This document shows, one piece after another, positions 16,823-26,302 of a DNA stretch of 64,000 bases (positions are counted from its first letter, which is position 1; every line of letters starts with the position of its first letter). This DNA comes from Egibacteraceae bacterium (lineage in GTDB: Bacteria > Actinomycetota > Nitriliruptoria > Euzebyales > Egibacteraceae). The notes below the pieces were generated by a model. It worked only from the letters and a program-made list of their open reading frames with translations, searched no databases and was not told where the DNA came from. Where the stretch lies: assembly GCA_030447925.1 (NCBI GenBank), contig JAUJNX010000007.1, positions 62,001 through 126,000 on the forward strand, written 5' to 3'. A program made the position numbers and the translations under genes.

Positions 16823-17781
16823 CCCGCGGCACCTCCGCGGCCCGGGGCCGCGGTCCCGGCGGGGGCGCCCGCATGGATCCTGACGGCGTCGTCGGCGTCG
16901 AGGTCCCGGCCTCCAGCGCCAACCTCGGCCCCGGGTTCGACGCCCTGGCCGTCGCCCTCGACCTCCACCTGACGGTGTGGACCGCCGACCCCGGTGAGCA
17001 GCGGGTGGTGTCGGAGGGGGAGGGTGCCGACGAGCTGCCCACCGGGGACGCCAACCTGGTGTGGCGCGCGTTCTCGGCGTACTGCGACTGGGCGGGCGTG
17101 GCCGTCCCCGACGTGTCCCTGCGCGTGCGCAACGACATCCCGCTGGAGCGGGGGCTGGGGTCCAGCGCGGCCGCCGCCGTCGCGGGGGTGGCGCTGGGCC
17201 GGGCCGTCACGCGCGGCGGCGGGCGCGACGCCGACCTCGTCGCGCTGGCCGCGGACCTGGAGGGCCACGCCGACAACGCCGCGGCCGCCGTGCTGGGCGG
17301 GCTGGTGGTCGTCGCCGGCGGGCGGCCCCGCCGCCTGGAGCCCGCGGCCACCCTGCGACCGGTCGTCTGCGTGCCGGCGACCCGCCAGTCCACCGCCGAG
17401 GCCCGGGGGTTGCTGCCGGCGCAGGTGTCGCTGGCCGACGCGGCGGCCAACGGCGCGCGCACGGCCCTGGTGCTGGCCGGCCTCTCCGGGGCGATCGGGT
17501 GGGAGCCCGCGGTCATGGCCGACGTGCTCCACGAGCCCGCGCGGCTGGCCGCGATGCCCGCCGCCGGCGCGCTGGTGGACGGGCTGCGCGGCGAGGGCAT
17601 CGGCGCGTGCCTGTCGGGCGCGGGGCCGTCGGTGCTGGCGATCGTGCCCGCGGGCGACGACCGCGCCGCGGATCGCGTGCGTGACCTCGCGGGCGGCGGC
17701 TGGGACGTCGCGCCGCGCCGGTGGGACCGCGCAGGGGCGGCCGTCTGCCCGCCCACCGTGCTGCCCCTCCGCGCAGGGTAA
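16819..17781 (+). CDS. thrB: Homoserine kinase
   Basis: A 320-residue GHMP kinase that phosphorylates homoserine with ATP, supplying thrC. Motif 1 is [19 protein letters not shown] near residue 30, the ATP-binding glycine-rich motif is [14 protein letters not shown], and motif 3 is [15 protein letters not shown]. The GTG at 16819 overlaps the thrC stop (GTGA) and is the coupled start; the first conserved residues begin after an in-frame ATG 18 codons later, which could also be used. The 415 bases after its stop hold no gene and contain the rho promoter and leader. Confidence 0.94.
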   Translation: MTRGTSAARGRGPGGGARMDPDGVVGVEVPASSANLGPGFDALAVALDLHLTVWTADPGEQRVVSEGEGADELPTGDANLVWRAFSAYCDWAGVAVPDVSLRVRNDIPLERGLGSSAAAAVAGVALGRAVTRGGGRDADLVALAADLEGHADNAAAAVLGGLVVVAGGRPRRLEPAATLRPVVCVPATRQSTAEARGLLPAQVSLADAAANGARTALVLAGLSGAIGWEPAVMADVLHEPARLAAMPAAGALVDGLRGEGIGACLSGAGPSVLAIVPAGDDRAADRVRDLAGGGWDVAPRRWDRAGAAVCPPTVLPLRAG

Positions 17782-17837
17782 CCGGCGCTGCACACCACAG
17801 GGTCACGGGGCGTCACTCCGCGTTCATACCTCGCCTG

Positions 17838-17867
17838 TTGCCCGGCGCGGTGATGCGCCGCTACACT
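17838..17867 (+). promoter_or_regulatory. rho: Putative rho promoter with an inverted repeat in the spacer
   Basis: TTGCCC (-35) and TACACT (-10) are separated by 18 bases. The spacer contains GGCGC-GGTGAT-GCGCC, a perfect 5-bp inverted repeat that could be an operator. A start near 17874 gives a leader of about 320 bases, C-rich and open to Rho loading; long leaders that allow Rho to control its own gene are common. Confidence 0.5.
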
Positions 17868-18196
17868 GCGTTCGCTCACGCTTCGCCGGGCGGTCGAAAG
17901 CCCCGGCGGTCCCGGTCTCGGCGGCGTCGCCGCGCATCGGGGAAGCGGTCCGTCGCATCCACCACGCAGGGGATTCTCGAGGACCTGCTCGGACGCGCGC
18001 CGACCCTCGAAACTCCGACCCCCGCGCACACCGAAGGCACCACACGCGATGCCAGGCGAAGCCCCCGCACCTCTCCGGGCGGGGCACCGTGCACCGAGGA
18101 ACTCGCCGGACGTCGTCATCCCCCAACCATGAGCATTGTCGAGGTCCCGTCGGGCCGCTCACGGCCGAGCGGCGCGGGGTCACAGGAGCACGATCG

Positions 18197-20724
18197 ATGG
18201 ACCCAAGCGTCCTCGCACGGAAGCAGCTCACCGAGCTGAAGGGCATCGCCTCGCACCTGCAGATGCGGGGGTACCAGCGGCTGAAGAAGGCGGAGCTGAT
18301 CGAGGCCATCGTCCGGGCCGCCGCCGGGGCGCCCGAGCAGGCGGCGGAGGCGGGCAACGGCAGCGCCAACGGCGCGGTCGCCGTCGCCGAGCGCGCCGAG
18401 GCCCCGGCCCGCGACGCCGACGGAGCCGCGCGACGCCCCTCCACCGGTGACCAGCTCCAGCTGGACGCCCCCGCCACCAACGGCGCCGCAGAGGCCCGCG
18501 GCGGCGAGCTCCCGGTCGGCGGACCCCGCCACACCCCCCGTGACGGGTGCCGGCGACGCGGGATCCCGCGAGCCCCTGCCCGCGCCCCCCGCCGCCGGCG
18601 ACGCGGGGTTCCGCTCCCCGCCGCCGCGCGACGCCGAGGCCGACACGGGCCTGCCTGCCCGCCCGACCGGCGACGCCGAGGCCCGCCCCTCGCGGCCCGT
18701 GCAGCGCGCGACGCCGACGCCGACCTCGAGGTCCGTCCCCTCGCGGCACGCGCGCCCCGCGACCCCGGCGGGGCCCTCGAGGCCCGTCCCTCGCGCCGCG
18801 GGCGCCGGTCGACACCGAGGGCGACCGCGACCCCCAGGCCCAGGCCCAGGCCCGTCCGCTCGCGGCCCGCGCGCCGCGCGACGCCGAGGCTCGCCCGCTC
18901 GCGCCGCGCGACACCGAGGCCCGCCTGCCCGCCGCCCGCGTCCGGGACGGGGCCGACCGCGACGACCAGGCCCGCGACGCCGGCCCGCCGCAGGCCCGCG
19001 GCCCGGTGGGCGACGGGAACGGGCGCGACCCCGGCGGGGACCGGGAGGCCGGGCGGCGCCCCGCGCGGCCGATCGCACGCGGGGAGGACAGCGCCCGCCG
19101 CCTGGGCGGACCTGTCCGCGACGACGGCGACAGCGCCGTCCGCCCACCCGCCACGGGTCGCGGCGAGGCCGCCGCCCCGGCCGACGCGGGGAGGACGGCG
19201 ACGGCCGCGCCCGCACCCGGGCCGCCCCGGCGGGGACGAGGGGCGCACCCGCGTCCGCACCCGCACCCGCGACCGCTCCGGATCCGACGACCCCGGCCGG
19301 CCGGACGACGACGCCCCCCGCCCGGAGCCCGCGGCCCCGCGCGCAACGGCCGCGCCGACAGCAACGGCGCCGCCGTGGACGACGCGCAGGTCGACGGCGG
19401 CCGCGGCGAGCCCGACGACGACGACGGCGAGGAGTTCGGCGGCCGGCGCCGCCGCAGCCGCCGGGAGCGCCGGCGCAACAAGGGCCAGGGCCCGCAGGGC
19501 GCCAATGGCCAGGCGCCGCCCGCCGCCCAGGGGACGCGCCAGGTGCGCGACGAGGACACCGCCGCCCCGGCGGAGCCGGGCGAGGTCCGCTCGGGCGTCC
19601 TGGACATCCTGCCGGAGGGCTACGGCTTCCTGCGCACCTCCGGCTACCTGCCGGGGGACCGCGACGTCTACGTCTCGCAGAGCCAGGTCCGCCGCCACGG
19701 CCTGCGCCGCGGCGACGTCGTCGAGGGCCCGATCCGCCAGCAGCGCACCAACGAGAAGGTCCCGGCCCTGCACCACGTCGAGACCGTCAACGGCGTCGCG
19801 CCGGACCCCGACGACACCGGCGCCCTGGCGCCGCGCCCCGACTTCAAGGACATGACGCCGCTGTTCCCCGACGAGCGGCTGCGCCTGGAGATCCCCGACG
19901 GCCCGATCTCGATGCGGATCGTCGACCTCATCGCCCCCATCGGGAAGGGCCAGCGCGCCCTGATCGTGTCGCCGCCCAAGGCGGGCAAGACCACGATCCT
20001 CAAGGAGCTCGGGCAGGCGATCGCCTTCAACAACCCCGAGTGCCACCTCATGGTCGTCCTCGTCGACGAGCGCCCGGAGGAGGTCACCGACATGCAGCGG
20101 TCGGTGCCGGGCGAGATCATCGCCTCGACCTTCGACCGCCCGGCCGACGACCACACCCAGATCGCCGAGCTGGCCATCGAGCGCGCGAAGCGCCTGGTGG
20201 AGCAGGGCCAGGACGTCGTCATCCTGCTCGACTCGATCACCCGGCTGTCGCGGGCCTACAACCTGGCCGCGCCGGCGAGCGGGCGGATCATGTCGGGCGG
20301 CGTGGACTCCACCGCGCTGTACCCGCCGAAGCGCTTCTTCGGCGCGGCCCGCAACATCGAGCACGGCGGGTCGCTCACCATCATCGCCACCGCCCTGATC
20401 GAGACCGGCTCGAAGATGGACGAGGTCATCTTCGAGGAGTTCAAGGGCACCGGGAACTCCGAGATCCGCCTGGACCGCAAGCTGGAGCAGAAGCGCGTCT
20501 TCCCGGCGATCGACATCGGCGCCAGCGGTACCCGCAAGGAGGAGCTGCTGCTGGAGCGCGAGGAGCTCGCGGTGATCTGGAAGCTGCGCCGCGTCCTGCA
20601 CGCGCTGGACGGCCCCGCCGCCCTGGAGCTGCTCATCGACCGGATGAAGCAGACCCGCAGCAACAACCAGTTCCTGGTCATGATCCAGAAGTCCAACCTC
20701 AACACGGCCGGCGCCCACGCCTGA
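18197..20724 (+). CDS. rho: Transcription termination factor Rho, with a frame-broken repeat-rich insertion
   Basis: Rho is the hexameric RNA helicase that ends transcription. The ATG at 18197 follows AGGAG and begins the Rho N-terminal helix domain ([18 protein letters not shown], residues 1-45). The C-terminal core is complete from about 19580: cold-shock RNA-binding domain ([22 protein letters not shown]), Walker A ([12 protein letters not shown]), [16 protein letters not shown], Walker B ([16 protein letters not shown]) and the R-finger region. Between them lies a roughly 400-codon Arg/Asp/Pro/Gly-rich linker, typical for actinobacteria, but the likely reading frame changes about five times between 18510 and 19345. 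Either assembly indels in this repeat-rich DNA or true divergence must be involved; the core itself is intact. Confidence 0.85.
18600..18930 (+). repeat. Degenerate GC-rich tandem repeats inside the rho linker
   Basis: Variants of CGCGACGCCGAGGCCCG followed by CCCTCGCGGC recur at least five times, encoding the unit [11 protein letters not shown] or its out-of-frame relatives. Such repeats invite polymerase slippage and sequencing indels, and they coincide with the places where the rho frame is lost. Confidence 0.6.
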
Positions 20725-20831
20725 CCCGCGGAACACCGGCCGGCGCCCCGCTGTTGGCAGGGGTGGCTGCTAGCCTTCCCCCCACCCCGCGCGCCGGTCG
20801 GAAATCGGCGTGCACCGACAAGGACACCACC

Positions 20832-21062
20832 ATGAAGGCCGAGATCCATCCCGAGTACAAGCAGACGCACTTCGTCTGCTCGTGCGGCAACGATTTCCAC
20901 GCCGGCGGGACGGCGGACGAGATCCGCCTGGAGCTGTGCAACCAGTGCCACCCCTTCTACACCGGCAAGCAGAAGCTGGTCGACACGGGCGGCCGGGTCG
21001 AGCGCTACAAGCAGCGCTACGCCCGCTCGCAGGCGGCGCGCGACGCCGCGGCGAAGAAGTAG
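20832..21062 (+). CDS. rpmE: 50S ribosomal protein L31, zinc-binding form
   Basis: A 76-residue ribosomal protein of the large subunit that helps bridge the two subunits. The zinc ribbon cysteines are seen in FVCSCGNDF and ELCNQCHPFYTGKQK, so this is the C+ (zinc-containing) form rather than the zinc-independent paralog made under zinc limitation. It follows rho after about 107 bases and has a conventional ATG. The rho-rpmE-prfA order is conserved in many Gram-positive bacteria. Confidence 0.97.
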   Translation: MKAEIHPEYKQTHFVCSCGNDFHAGGTADEIRLELCNQCHPFYTGKQKLVDTGGRVERYKQRYARSQAARDAAAKK

Positions 21063-21078
21063 GAGGCCGACGGACCGG

Positions 21079-22167
21079 GTGAGCGACGTCGCGCACGGCC
21101 ACGCCCCCACCTACTACGGGGGCCAGGCCGTCGTCGAGGGCGTGATGATGCGCGGGGCGGCGGCCTGGGCCGTCGCCGTGCGCCGCCCCGACGGCGAGAT
21201 CTACCTGGAGCGCCACCCGGTCTCGGACCTGCCCCAGCGCCACGCGCTCTGGCGCCGGCCGCTGTTCCGCGGCATGTTCGCCCTGGTCGACTCCCTGAAG
21301 GTGGGGACCAGGGCGCTCACCATCTCCGCGAACCAGTCGGTGCCGGAGGAGGAGCGCCTCGACAGCAAGCAGATGGGCGGCAGCCTGGTCTTCGCCCTGC
21401 TGCTGTTCATCGGTGTGTTCATCGTGCTGCCGAACGTCGGGCTGGCCTTCCTCGCCCGCTGGCTGGGGGACGGACTGCTGTACCACGTCGTGGAGGGGGT
21501 CGTCCGCATGGCGATCTTCCTCGGCTACCTGTCGGCGATCTCGCTGCTGTCCGACATCCGCCGCGTGTTCCAGTACCACGGCGCGGAGCACATGACCATC
21601 GCGGCCTGGGAGCACGGCGAGCCGCTCGTGCCCGACCGCATCCGCGGCTACTCCACGCTGCACGTGCGCTGCGGGACCAACTTCCTGCTGCTGGTCATGC
21701 TCATCGCCATCGTCACCTACTCCGTGGCCGGCGCGATCGTGCCGCCGCCGGAGGGCGCGGGTGTGGCGGTCACCGCGCTGTACCACATCGCCCTGCGCGT
21801 GGCCCTCCTGCCGGTGGTCGCCGGGCTCGCCTACGAGGGCCTGCGCCTGGGCGCGGGCAAGGACACGCCCCTCGTCCGTGCGCTCATGCTCCCCGGCCTG
21901 ATGCTCCAGACGATCACCACCAAGCCGCCCACCGACGACCAGATCGAGGTCGCGGTCCGCAGCTTCGAGGCCGTCGTCCCCGCCGCCGACATCGCCGGCC
22001 GACTGCCCGTCCCCGACGCGGTGGGCACCGGCCTGGGCTCGCCGGTCGTTTGGGGCCCGTCCGACGCGCCCGGCGGGCCGTACGGCAGCGGCCCCGCCGC
22101 CCCCACGGCGCCCGCAGCACCCGCCGCGCCGCCGACCGCCGTCCAGCAGGAGCCGACCCCCGGCTAG
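21079..22167 (+). CDS. DUF1385 (YqhQ-like) membrane protein
   Basis: A 362-residue membrane protein opening with the family signature [20 protein letters not shown] and containing [21 protein letters not shown] and CGTNFLLLV, all conserved in DUF1385. Four or five hydrophobic segments lie between residues 100 and 255. The function of YqhQ is not established. The last 60 residues are a Pro/Ala-rich tail not found in most relatives. GTG start 16 bases after rpmE; the gene between rpmE and prfA in this place is a recurrent arrangement in several Gram-positive lineages but is absent from Streptomyces. Confidence 0.88.
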   Translation: MSDVAHGHAPTYYGGQAVVEGVMMRGAAAWAVAVRRPDGEIYLERHPVSDLPQRHALWRRPLFRGMFALVDSLKVGTRALTISANQSVPEEERLDSKQMGGSLVFALLLFIGVFIVLPNVGLAFLARWLGDGLLYHVVEGVVRMAIFLGYLSAISLLSDIRRVFQYHGAEHMTIAAWEHGEPLVPDRIRGYSTLHVRCGTNFLLLVMLIAIVTYSVAGAIVPPPEGAGVAVTALYHIALRVALLPVVAGLAYEGLRLGAGKDTPLVRALMLPGLMLQTITTKPPTDDQIEVAVRSFEAVVPAADIAGRLPVPDAVGTGLGSPVVWGPSDAPGGPYGSGPAAPTAPAAPAAPPTAVQQEPTPG

Positions 22168-22210
22168 CTCGGGCCGGCGCCCGGCGCCGGCCACCTCTCC
22201 CTCCCGAGCT
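22166..22210 (+). terminator. Nested inverted repeats between yqhQ-like gene and prfA
   Basis: An outer pair AGCTCGGG/CCCGAGCT (22166-22173 and 22203-22210) encloses a 10-bp GC palindrome GGCCGGCGCC/GGCGCCGGCC. There is no T run. It could be a U-poor terminator or an RNA structure controlling the prfA ribosome site, which lies just after it. Confidence 0.45.
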
Positions 22211-22229
22211 GACCCGAGGACGACCCGCG

Positions 22230-23318
22230 ATGGCCGACCTGCCCATCGACCGGCTGGACCAGCTGGTCGCCACCTACGACGCCCTGACCTCCGAGCTGGG
22301 CGACCCGGCGGTGATCGCCGACACCACCCGCTACCGCGCCACCGCCCGCCGCCACGGCGAGCTGACCGAGGTCGTGGACACCTACGCCGCCTGGCGCGAC
22401 GCCGTCGCCAACGCGCGCACCGCCCGGGAGCTCGCCGCGGAGTCGGCGGGGGAGGACCGCGACCTGTTCCGCGCCGAGGCCGCGGAGGGCGAGGAGCGGG
22501 CCGAGGACCTGGCCCGGCGGCTGCAGGTGCTGCTGCTCCCGCGCGACCCCCTGGACGGCAAGGACGTCCTCGTCGAGATCCGCGCCGGGGCCGGCGGGGA
22601 CGAGGCCGGGCTGTTCGCGGGCGAGCTGTACCGCATGTACGGCCGCTACGCCGAGCGCACCGGCTGGCGGACCGAGGAGATCAGCGCCTCCTCGCAGGGG
22701 ATCGGCGGGGTCAAGGACGTCACGTTCGCGGTCAAGGGCGACGGGGCGTACTCGCGGCTGAAGCACGAGTCCGGGGTGCACCGCGTCCAGCGAGTGCCCC
22801 AGACCGAGTCCGGCGGGCGCATCCACACCTCCACCGCGTCCGTCGCGGTGATGCCGGAGGCCGAGGAGGTCGACGTGACGATCGACCCCAACGACCTCAA
22901 GATCGACGTCTACCGGTCCTCCGGGCCGGGTGGGCAGTCGGTGAACACCACCGACTCCGCCGTGCGCATCACCCACCTGCCGACCGGTGTCGTCGTGTCG
23001 ATGCAGGACGAGAAGTCCCAGATCCAGAACCGGGAGAAGGCGCTGCGGGTGCTGCGCGCGCGGCTGCTGCAGGCCGAGCAGGAGCGCGCCGCCCAGGAGC
23101 GCGCCGACGTCCGCGCCGCCCAGATCGGCACCGGGGACCGGTCGGAGAAGATCCGCACCTACAACTTCCCGCAGTCGCGCGTGACCGACCACCGCATCGG
23201 CTTCACGACCCACGCGCTCGGCGACGTGCTGGACGGCGACCTCCAGCCGCTGGTCGACGCGCTCAGCGGGGAGGAGCAGCGCCGCCGTCTGGCCACCCTC
23301 ACCGACGGCGAGGGCTGA
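22230..23318 (+). CDS. prfA: Peptide chain release factor 1
   Basis: A 362-residue class I release factor reading UAA and UAG. The catalytic GGQ is in [17 protein letters not shown]; the codon-reading tripeptide region is [14 protein letters not shown], where most bacteria have PAT or PVT, so the middle residue is Gln here. Length and the [14 protein letters not shown] block are standard. GTG-coupled prmC follows three bases after its stop; PrmC methylates the GGQ glutamine, so enzyme and substrate are made from one transcript. Confidence 0.97.
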   Translation: MADLPIDRLDQLVATYDALTSELGDPAVIADTTRYRATARRHGELTEVVDTYAAWRDAVANARTARELAAESAGEDRDLFRAEAAEGEERAEDLARRLQVLLLPRDPLDGKDVLVEIRAGAGGDEAGLFAGELYRMYGRYAERTGWRTEEISASSQGIGGVKDVTFAVKGDGAYSRLKHESGVHRVQRVPQTESGGRIHTSTASVAVMPEAEEVDVTIDPNDLKIDVYRSSGPGGQSVNTTDSAVRITHLPTGVVVSMQDEKSQIQNREKALRVLRARLLQAEQERAAQERADVRAAQIGTGDRSEKIRTYNFPQSRVTDHRIGFTTHALGDVLDGDLQPLVDALSGEEQRRRLATLTDGEG

Positions 23319-23321
23319 CCC

Positions 23322-24176
23322 GTGGCCGCGCGGACGACCGTGGTCGAGGCCGTGTGCGCGGTGGCGGCGCGGCTCGAGGCGGCCGGGGTGCCCGCGCCCA
23401 CCGTCGACGCGGCCCTGCTCGCGCGCCACGTCCTGGACTGGTCCCACACGGCCCTGGTCCTGCGCGGCGGCGAGCCGCTGCCCGAGGACGCCGCCGCGCG
23501 GCTGGACGAGCTGGCCGCCCGCCGCACCGCGCGGGAGCCGCTCCAGCTCCTCCTGGGCACCGCCGGGTTCCGCTGGGTGGACCTCGAGGTCCGCCCCGGG
23601 GTGTTCGTGCCGCGGCCCGAGACCGAGGTGCTGGCCGGCGAGGCCGTCGCGCGCCTGCCCGCGGACGGCGTCGCGGTCGAGCCGTGCACCGGCAGCGGCG
23701 CGGTGGCCTGCGCCGTCGCCCAGGAGGTCCCGGGCGCGCGCGTCGTCGCCACCGACGTGTCGCCGGCCGCGGTCGACCTGGCCCGCCGCAACGCCGGGCG
23801 CCTGGGCGTGCGCGTCGAGGTGCGCCTCGGCGACCTGCTCGCCCCGGTGGCGCCCGAGCTGCGCGGCGCGGTCGACGTCCTGGTCAGCAACCCGCCCTAC
23901 CTCGCCGACGCCGAGCTGGCCACCCTGGAGCCCGAGGTCCGCGACCACGACCCGCGCGCCGCGCTGGTGGCGGGGCCCACGGGCCACGAGGTCACCGACC
24001 GCCTGATCGCCGCCGCGGGCGCGTGGCTGCGGGCGGGCGGCTGGCTGCTGCTGGAGACCGCCGACACCCGCGCCCGCGCGACCGCCCGCCGCGCGGCGGC
24101 CGCCGGCCTCACCGACGTCGCGGTCCTGCCCGACCTGACCGGCCGCGACCGCGTCGTGGTGGCCCGCCGGGGCTGA
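23322..24176 (+). CDS. prmC: Release factor glutamine methyltransferase
   Basis: A 284-residue S-adenosylmethionine-dependent enzyme that methylates the glutamine of the GGQ motif of release factors. The catalytic NPPY motif occurs in VDVLVSNPPYLADAEL, the SAM-binding region is EPCTGSGAVACAVAQE (Glu-Pro-Cys replacing the usual Asp-Leu-Gly), and the N-terminal substrate-binding helical domain covers residues 1-75, with the RPETE motif (VPRPETEVL) near 108. Start GTG at 23322. The gene ends two bases before the convergent opposite-strand gene. Confidence 0.93.
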   Translation: MAARTTVVEAVCAVAARLEAAGVPAPTVDAALLARHVLDWSHTALVLRGGEPLPEDAAARLDELAARRTAREPLQLLLGTAGFRWVDLEVRPGVFVPRPETEVLAGEAVARLPADGVAVEPCTGSGAVACAVAQEVPGARVVATDVSPAAVDLARRNAGRLGVRVEVRLGDLLAPVAPELRGAVDVLVSNPPYLADAELATLEPEVRDHDPRAALVAGPTGHEVTDRLIAAAGAWLRAGGWLLLETADTRARATARRAAAAGLTDVAVLPDLTGRDRVVVARRG

Positions 24177-24177
24177 G

Positions 24178-24849
24178 CTACTCCGCCGTGCCGCGGACCG
24201 ACCCGGTCAGCTGGCCGCCGCCGAAGTCGGTTGCCCGGCAGACCAACTCGCGGTCGCCGTCGGCCCAGGTGTCCGCGGACGGCATCAGGGTCGCGATCCC
24301 GTACCGCGAGTCCACGTACGCCAGGCCCACGTAGGTCGCGAACTCCTCGGCACACCGCTCCTGGGCGAAGTCGGCCAGGGCTTCGTCACCGGGGAACTCG
24401 GCGTCCGGCTCGCCGGGGTGGTCGACCAGGGCGAACACCTCGGAATCATGGGGCTCGTCGCACGGCACGGCGGACAGGCTCGACACGCCCTCGTCGGACG
24501 GCTCCCCGACGCTGCCCAGGCAGTCGCCGACCCGGACGTCGAACACGCCGACCTCGCCGCCGTCCACGACCGCGCCCGACTGGTCGCGGTCCGCGGAGCG
24601 CAACGCCGCGAACGCGGTCGCGCCGGCGAAGACCACCAGCGCCACGCCCACGCGGAGCACCCAGGCCGGCAGCCGGCGCCGCGGCGGCTCGGGCGGCGAC
24701 AGGGGGCGGGACCCGCCGCCCGGGCCACCAGGGTGCTGCTCCTGCCACGGATCACCGGTCTGCACGCCCGGCGCGCCACCGCCGTCCTGCGGCGGCGCCC
24801 ATCTCGGCGCCTCGAACCAGGTCCCGCCGCCACTCCGCCCGCTGTCCAT
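24178..24849 (-). CDS. Septum-formation-domain membrane protein
   Basis: A 223-residue protein with a Pro/Gly-rich cytoplasmic N-terminus (residues 1-58), one transmembrane helix (about 63-84, WVLRVGVALVVFAGATAFAAL) and an external C-terminal domain containing VFDVRVGDCLGS, AVPCDEPHDSEVFALVDHPG and ERCAEEFATYVG. The three cysteines and the PHDSEVF motif match the actinobacterial Septum_form domain, whose members are often annotated as DUF4190-associated proteins; its role in division is not well established. The ATG at 24849 has GGGAGC upstream. It is divergent from tsaC across 170 bases. Confidence 0.75.
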   Translation of the reverse strand: MDSGRSGGGTWFEAPRWAPPQDGGGAPGVQTGDPWQEQHPGGPGGGSRPLSPPEPPRRRLPAWVLRVGVALVVFAGATAFAALRSADRDQSGAVVDGGEVGVFDVRVGDCLGSVGEPSDEGVSSLSAVPCDEPHDSEVFALVDHPGEPDAEFPGDEALADFAQERCAEEFATYVGLAYVDSRYGIATLMPSADTWADGDRELVCRATDFGGGQLTGSVRGTAE

Positions 24850-25006
24850 CCAGCGCTCCCGTCGCTCGGCGCACCCGGGCGCGACCGCGCACGGCGGGTG
24901 ACATGTTGGCAGCAGCCCGCGGGGGCCCGGGTCCGGCCGCCCGGCCGGTGGACGAACCCGTGCCGCCGGCAGCCCCGCGGCGTCCGGACCTGACACCCTT
25001 GCCGTC

Positions 25007-25012
25007 TAGCAT
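25007..25012 (+). promoter_or_regulatory. -10 box (TAGCAT) of a leaderless tsaC promoter
   Basis: TAGCAT ends seven bases before the GTG start of the threonylcarbamoyl-AMP synthase gene. No ribosome-binding site lies between them, matching the leaderless pattern seen elsewhere in the window. No good -35 hexamer is visible. Confidence 0.5.
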
Positions 25013-25019
25013 CGGGGGC

Positions 25020-25853
25020 GTGAGCGAGATCATCTCCCTGGCCGACGACCCGGCCGCCGCGCGGGCCGGGGCGCTGGAGGCCCTGCGCGACGGGCTGCTG
25101 GTCGTCGTGCCGACCGACAGCGTCTACGCGCTGGTGGCCGACGCGTTCTCCAAGGCCGCGACGCAGCGGATGTTCGGCGCCAAGCGGCGCGGCCGGTCGG
25201 TGCCGCTGCCCGTCGTGATCCGCAGCCAGCGCCAGACCACGGGGCTGGTCGAGGACATCCCGGAGTTCGCGGAGCGGCTCATGGCCGCCTACTGGCCGGG
25301 GCCGGTGACCCTGGTGTTCGCCGCCGCGGAGGGGCTGACCTGGGACGTGGGTGACGCGAAGGGGACCGTCTCGCTGCGCATGCCCACCGACGACTTCCTG
25401 CTCGGGCTGGTCGGCGCGATCGGGCCGCTGGTGGTGACCAGCGCCAACCGCAAGGGCCAGCCGGTGCCGACGACGGCGCAGCAGGCGAAGGAGCTGCTGG
25501 GCCAGTCGGCCGCGGTCTACATCGACGGCGGGGAGCGCCGCGGTGCGACCTCCACGATCGTGGACGTCACCCGCGACCGCGCCCACGTCCTGTCCGAGGG
25601 CGCGGTGTCGGCCGCCGACTTCGAGGCCGTCGCCACCGGCGCCACCCCCTGGGGCCAGCGCCCGGGCCCCGCCCCCGCCGACACCCCCCCCGCCGCCCAC
25701 CCCGCACCATCGCCCGCCGAGCCACCGCCCGCCGAGCCACCGCCCGCCGAGCCGACACCGCCGTCCGCCGCGCCGTCCGCCGCGCCGCCCGCGGCGCCGG
25801 CCGGGCACGGCGGGGCGACCGCGGCGTCCGCCGACCCGCGGGGAGGGGAGTAG
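25020..25853 (+). CDS. tsaC: L-threonylcarbamoyladenylate synthase with a Pro-rich tail
   Basis: A 277-residue YrdC-domain enzyme making threonylcarbamoyl-AMP for the t6A modification of tRNAs that read ANN codons. The conserved core runs to about residue 205 and includes VVVPTDSVYALVADAF, KRRGRSVPLPVV, YWPGPVTLVFAA, VSLRMPTDD and VVTSANRKGQP. The remaining 70 residues are low-complexity Pro/Ala with three copies of PPPAE; this is not the ordered Sua5 C-terminal domain. The leaderless promoter starts a transcript that continues into rpiB and glyA. Confidence 0.9.
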   Translation: MSEIISLADDPAAARAGALEALRDGLLVVVPTDSVYALVADAFSKAATQRMFGAKRRGRSVPLPVVIRSQRQTTGLVEDIPEFAERLMAAYWPGPVTLVFAAAEGLTWDVGDAKGTVSLRMPTDDFLLGLVGAIGPLVVTSANRKGQPVPTTAQQAKELLGQSAAVYIDGGERRGATSTIVDVTRDRAHVLSEGAVSAADFEAVATGATPWGQRPGPAPADTPPAAHPAPSPAEPPPAEPPPAEPTPPSAAPSAAPPAAPAGHGGATAASADPRGGE

Positions 25854-25855
25854 CC

Positions 25856-26302
25856 GTGCGCGTGGCGATCGGCAGTGACCATGCCGGGTTCGCGCTGAAG
25901 CAGCACCTCGTCGGAGTGCTGGGCGAGCGCGGGCACGAGGTCCTGGACCACGGCACCCACAGCGAGGAGCCCGTCGACTACCCGGGCATCTGCGCGGCGG
26001 TCGGCCTGACCGTGGCGGAGGGCCGCGCCGACCGGGGCGTGGTCCTGGGCGGCAGCGGGCAGGGTGAGCAGATCGCGGCCAACAAGGTCCGCGGGATCCG
26101 CGCGGCCCTGTGCAACGACCTGCACCTGGCGCGCCTGTCGCGCGAGCACAACGACGCGAACGTCCTGGCCATGGGCGGCCGCATCGTGGCGCCCGGGTTG
26201 GCGGCGGAGATCCTGGACACGTGGCTCGCCACGGCCTTCGCCGGCGGCCGTCACGCCCGGCGCATCGAGCAGATCACCCACATCGAGGAGGCAGGGCGAT
26301 GA
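25856..26302 (+). CDS. rpiB: Ribose-5-phosphate isomerase B
   Basis: A 148-residue RpiB/LacAB-family enzyme interconverting ribose-5-phosphate and ribulose-5-phosphate. Landmarks are [14 protein letters not shown] at the start, the [10 protein letters not shown] helix, [21 protein letters not shown] and the [12 protein letters not shown] block. In place of the catalytic Cys of E. coli RpiB the loop reads GSGQGEQ (Ser in the usual position), as in mycobacterial-type enzymes that use Glu instead. The start GTG is two bases after the tsaC stop; the stop overlaps the glyA ATG. Confidence 0.93.
   Translation: MRVAIGSDHAGFALKQHLVGVLGERGHEVLDHGTHSEEPVDYPGICAAVGLTVAEGRADRGVVLGGSGQGEQIAANKVRGIRAALCNDLHLARLSREHNDANVLAMGGRIVAPGLAAEILDTWLATAFAGGRHARRIEQITHIEEAGR

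Noticed and set aside
17824..20736. A 970-codon open frame antisense to rho
   Set aside because: Composition is that of an antisense shadow, and the Rho core on the plus strand is unambiguous.
20755..20830. TTGGCA/TAGCCT as an rpmE promoter
   Set aside because: The two hexamers are only 11 bases apart, too close for a sigma-70 promoter.
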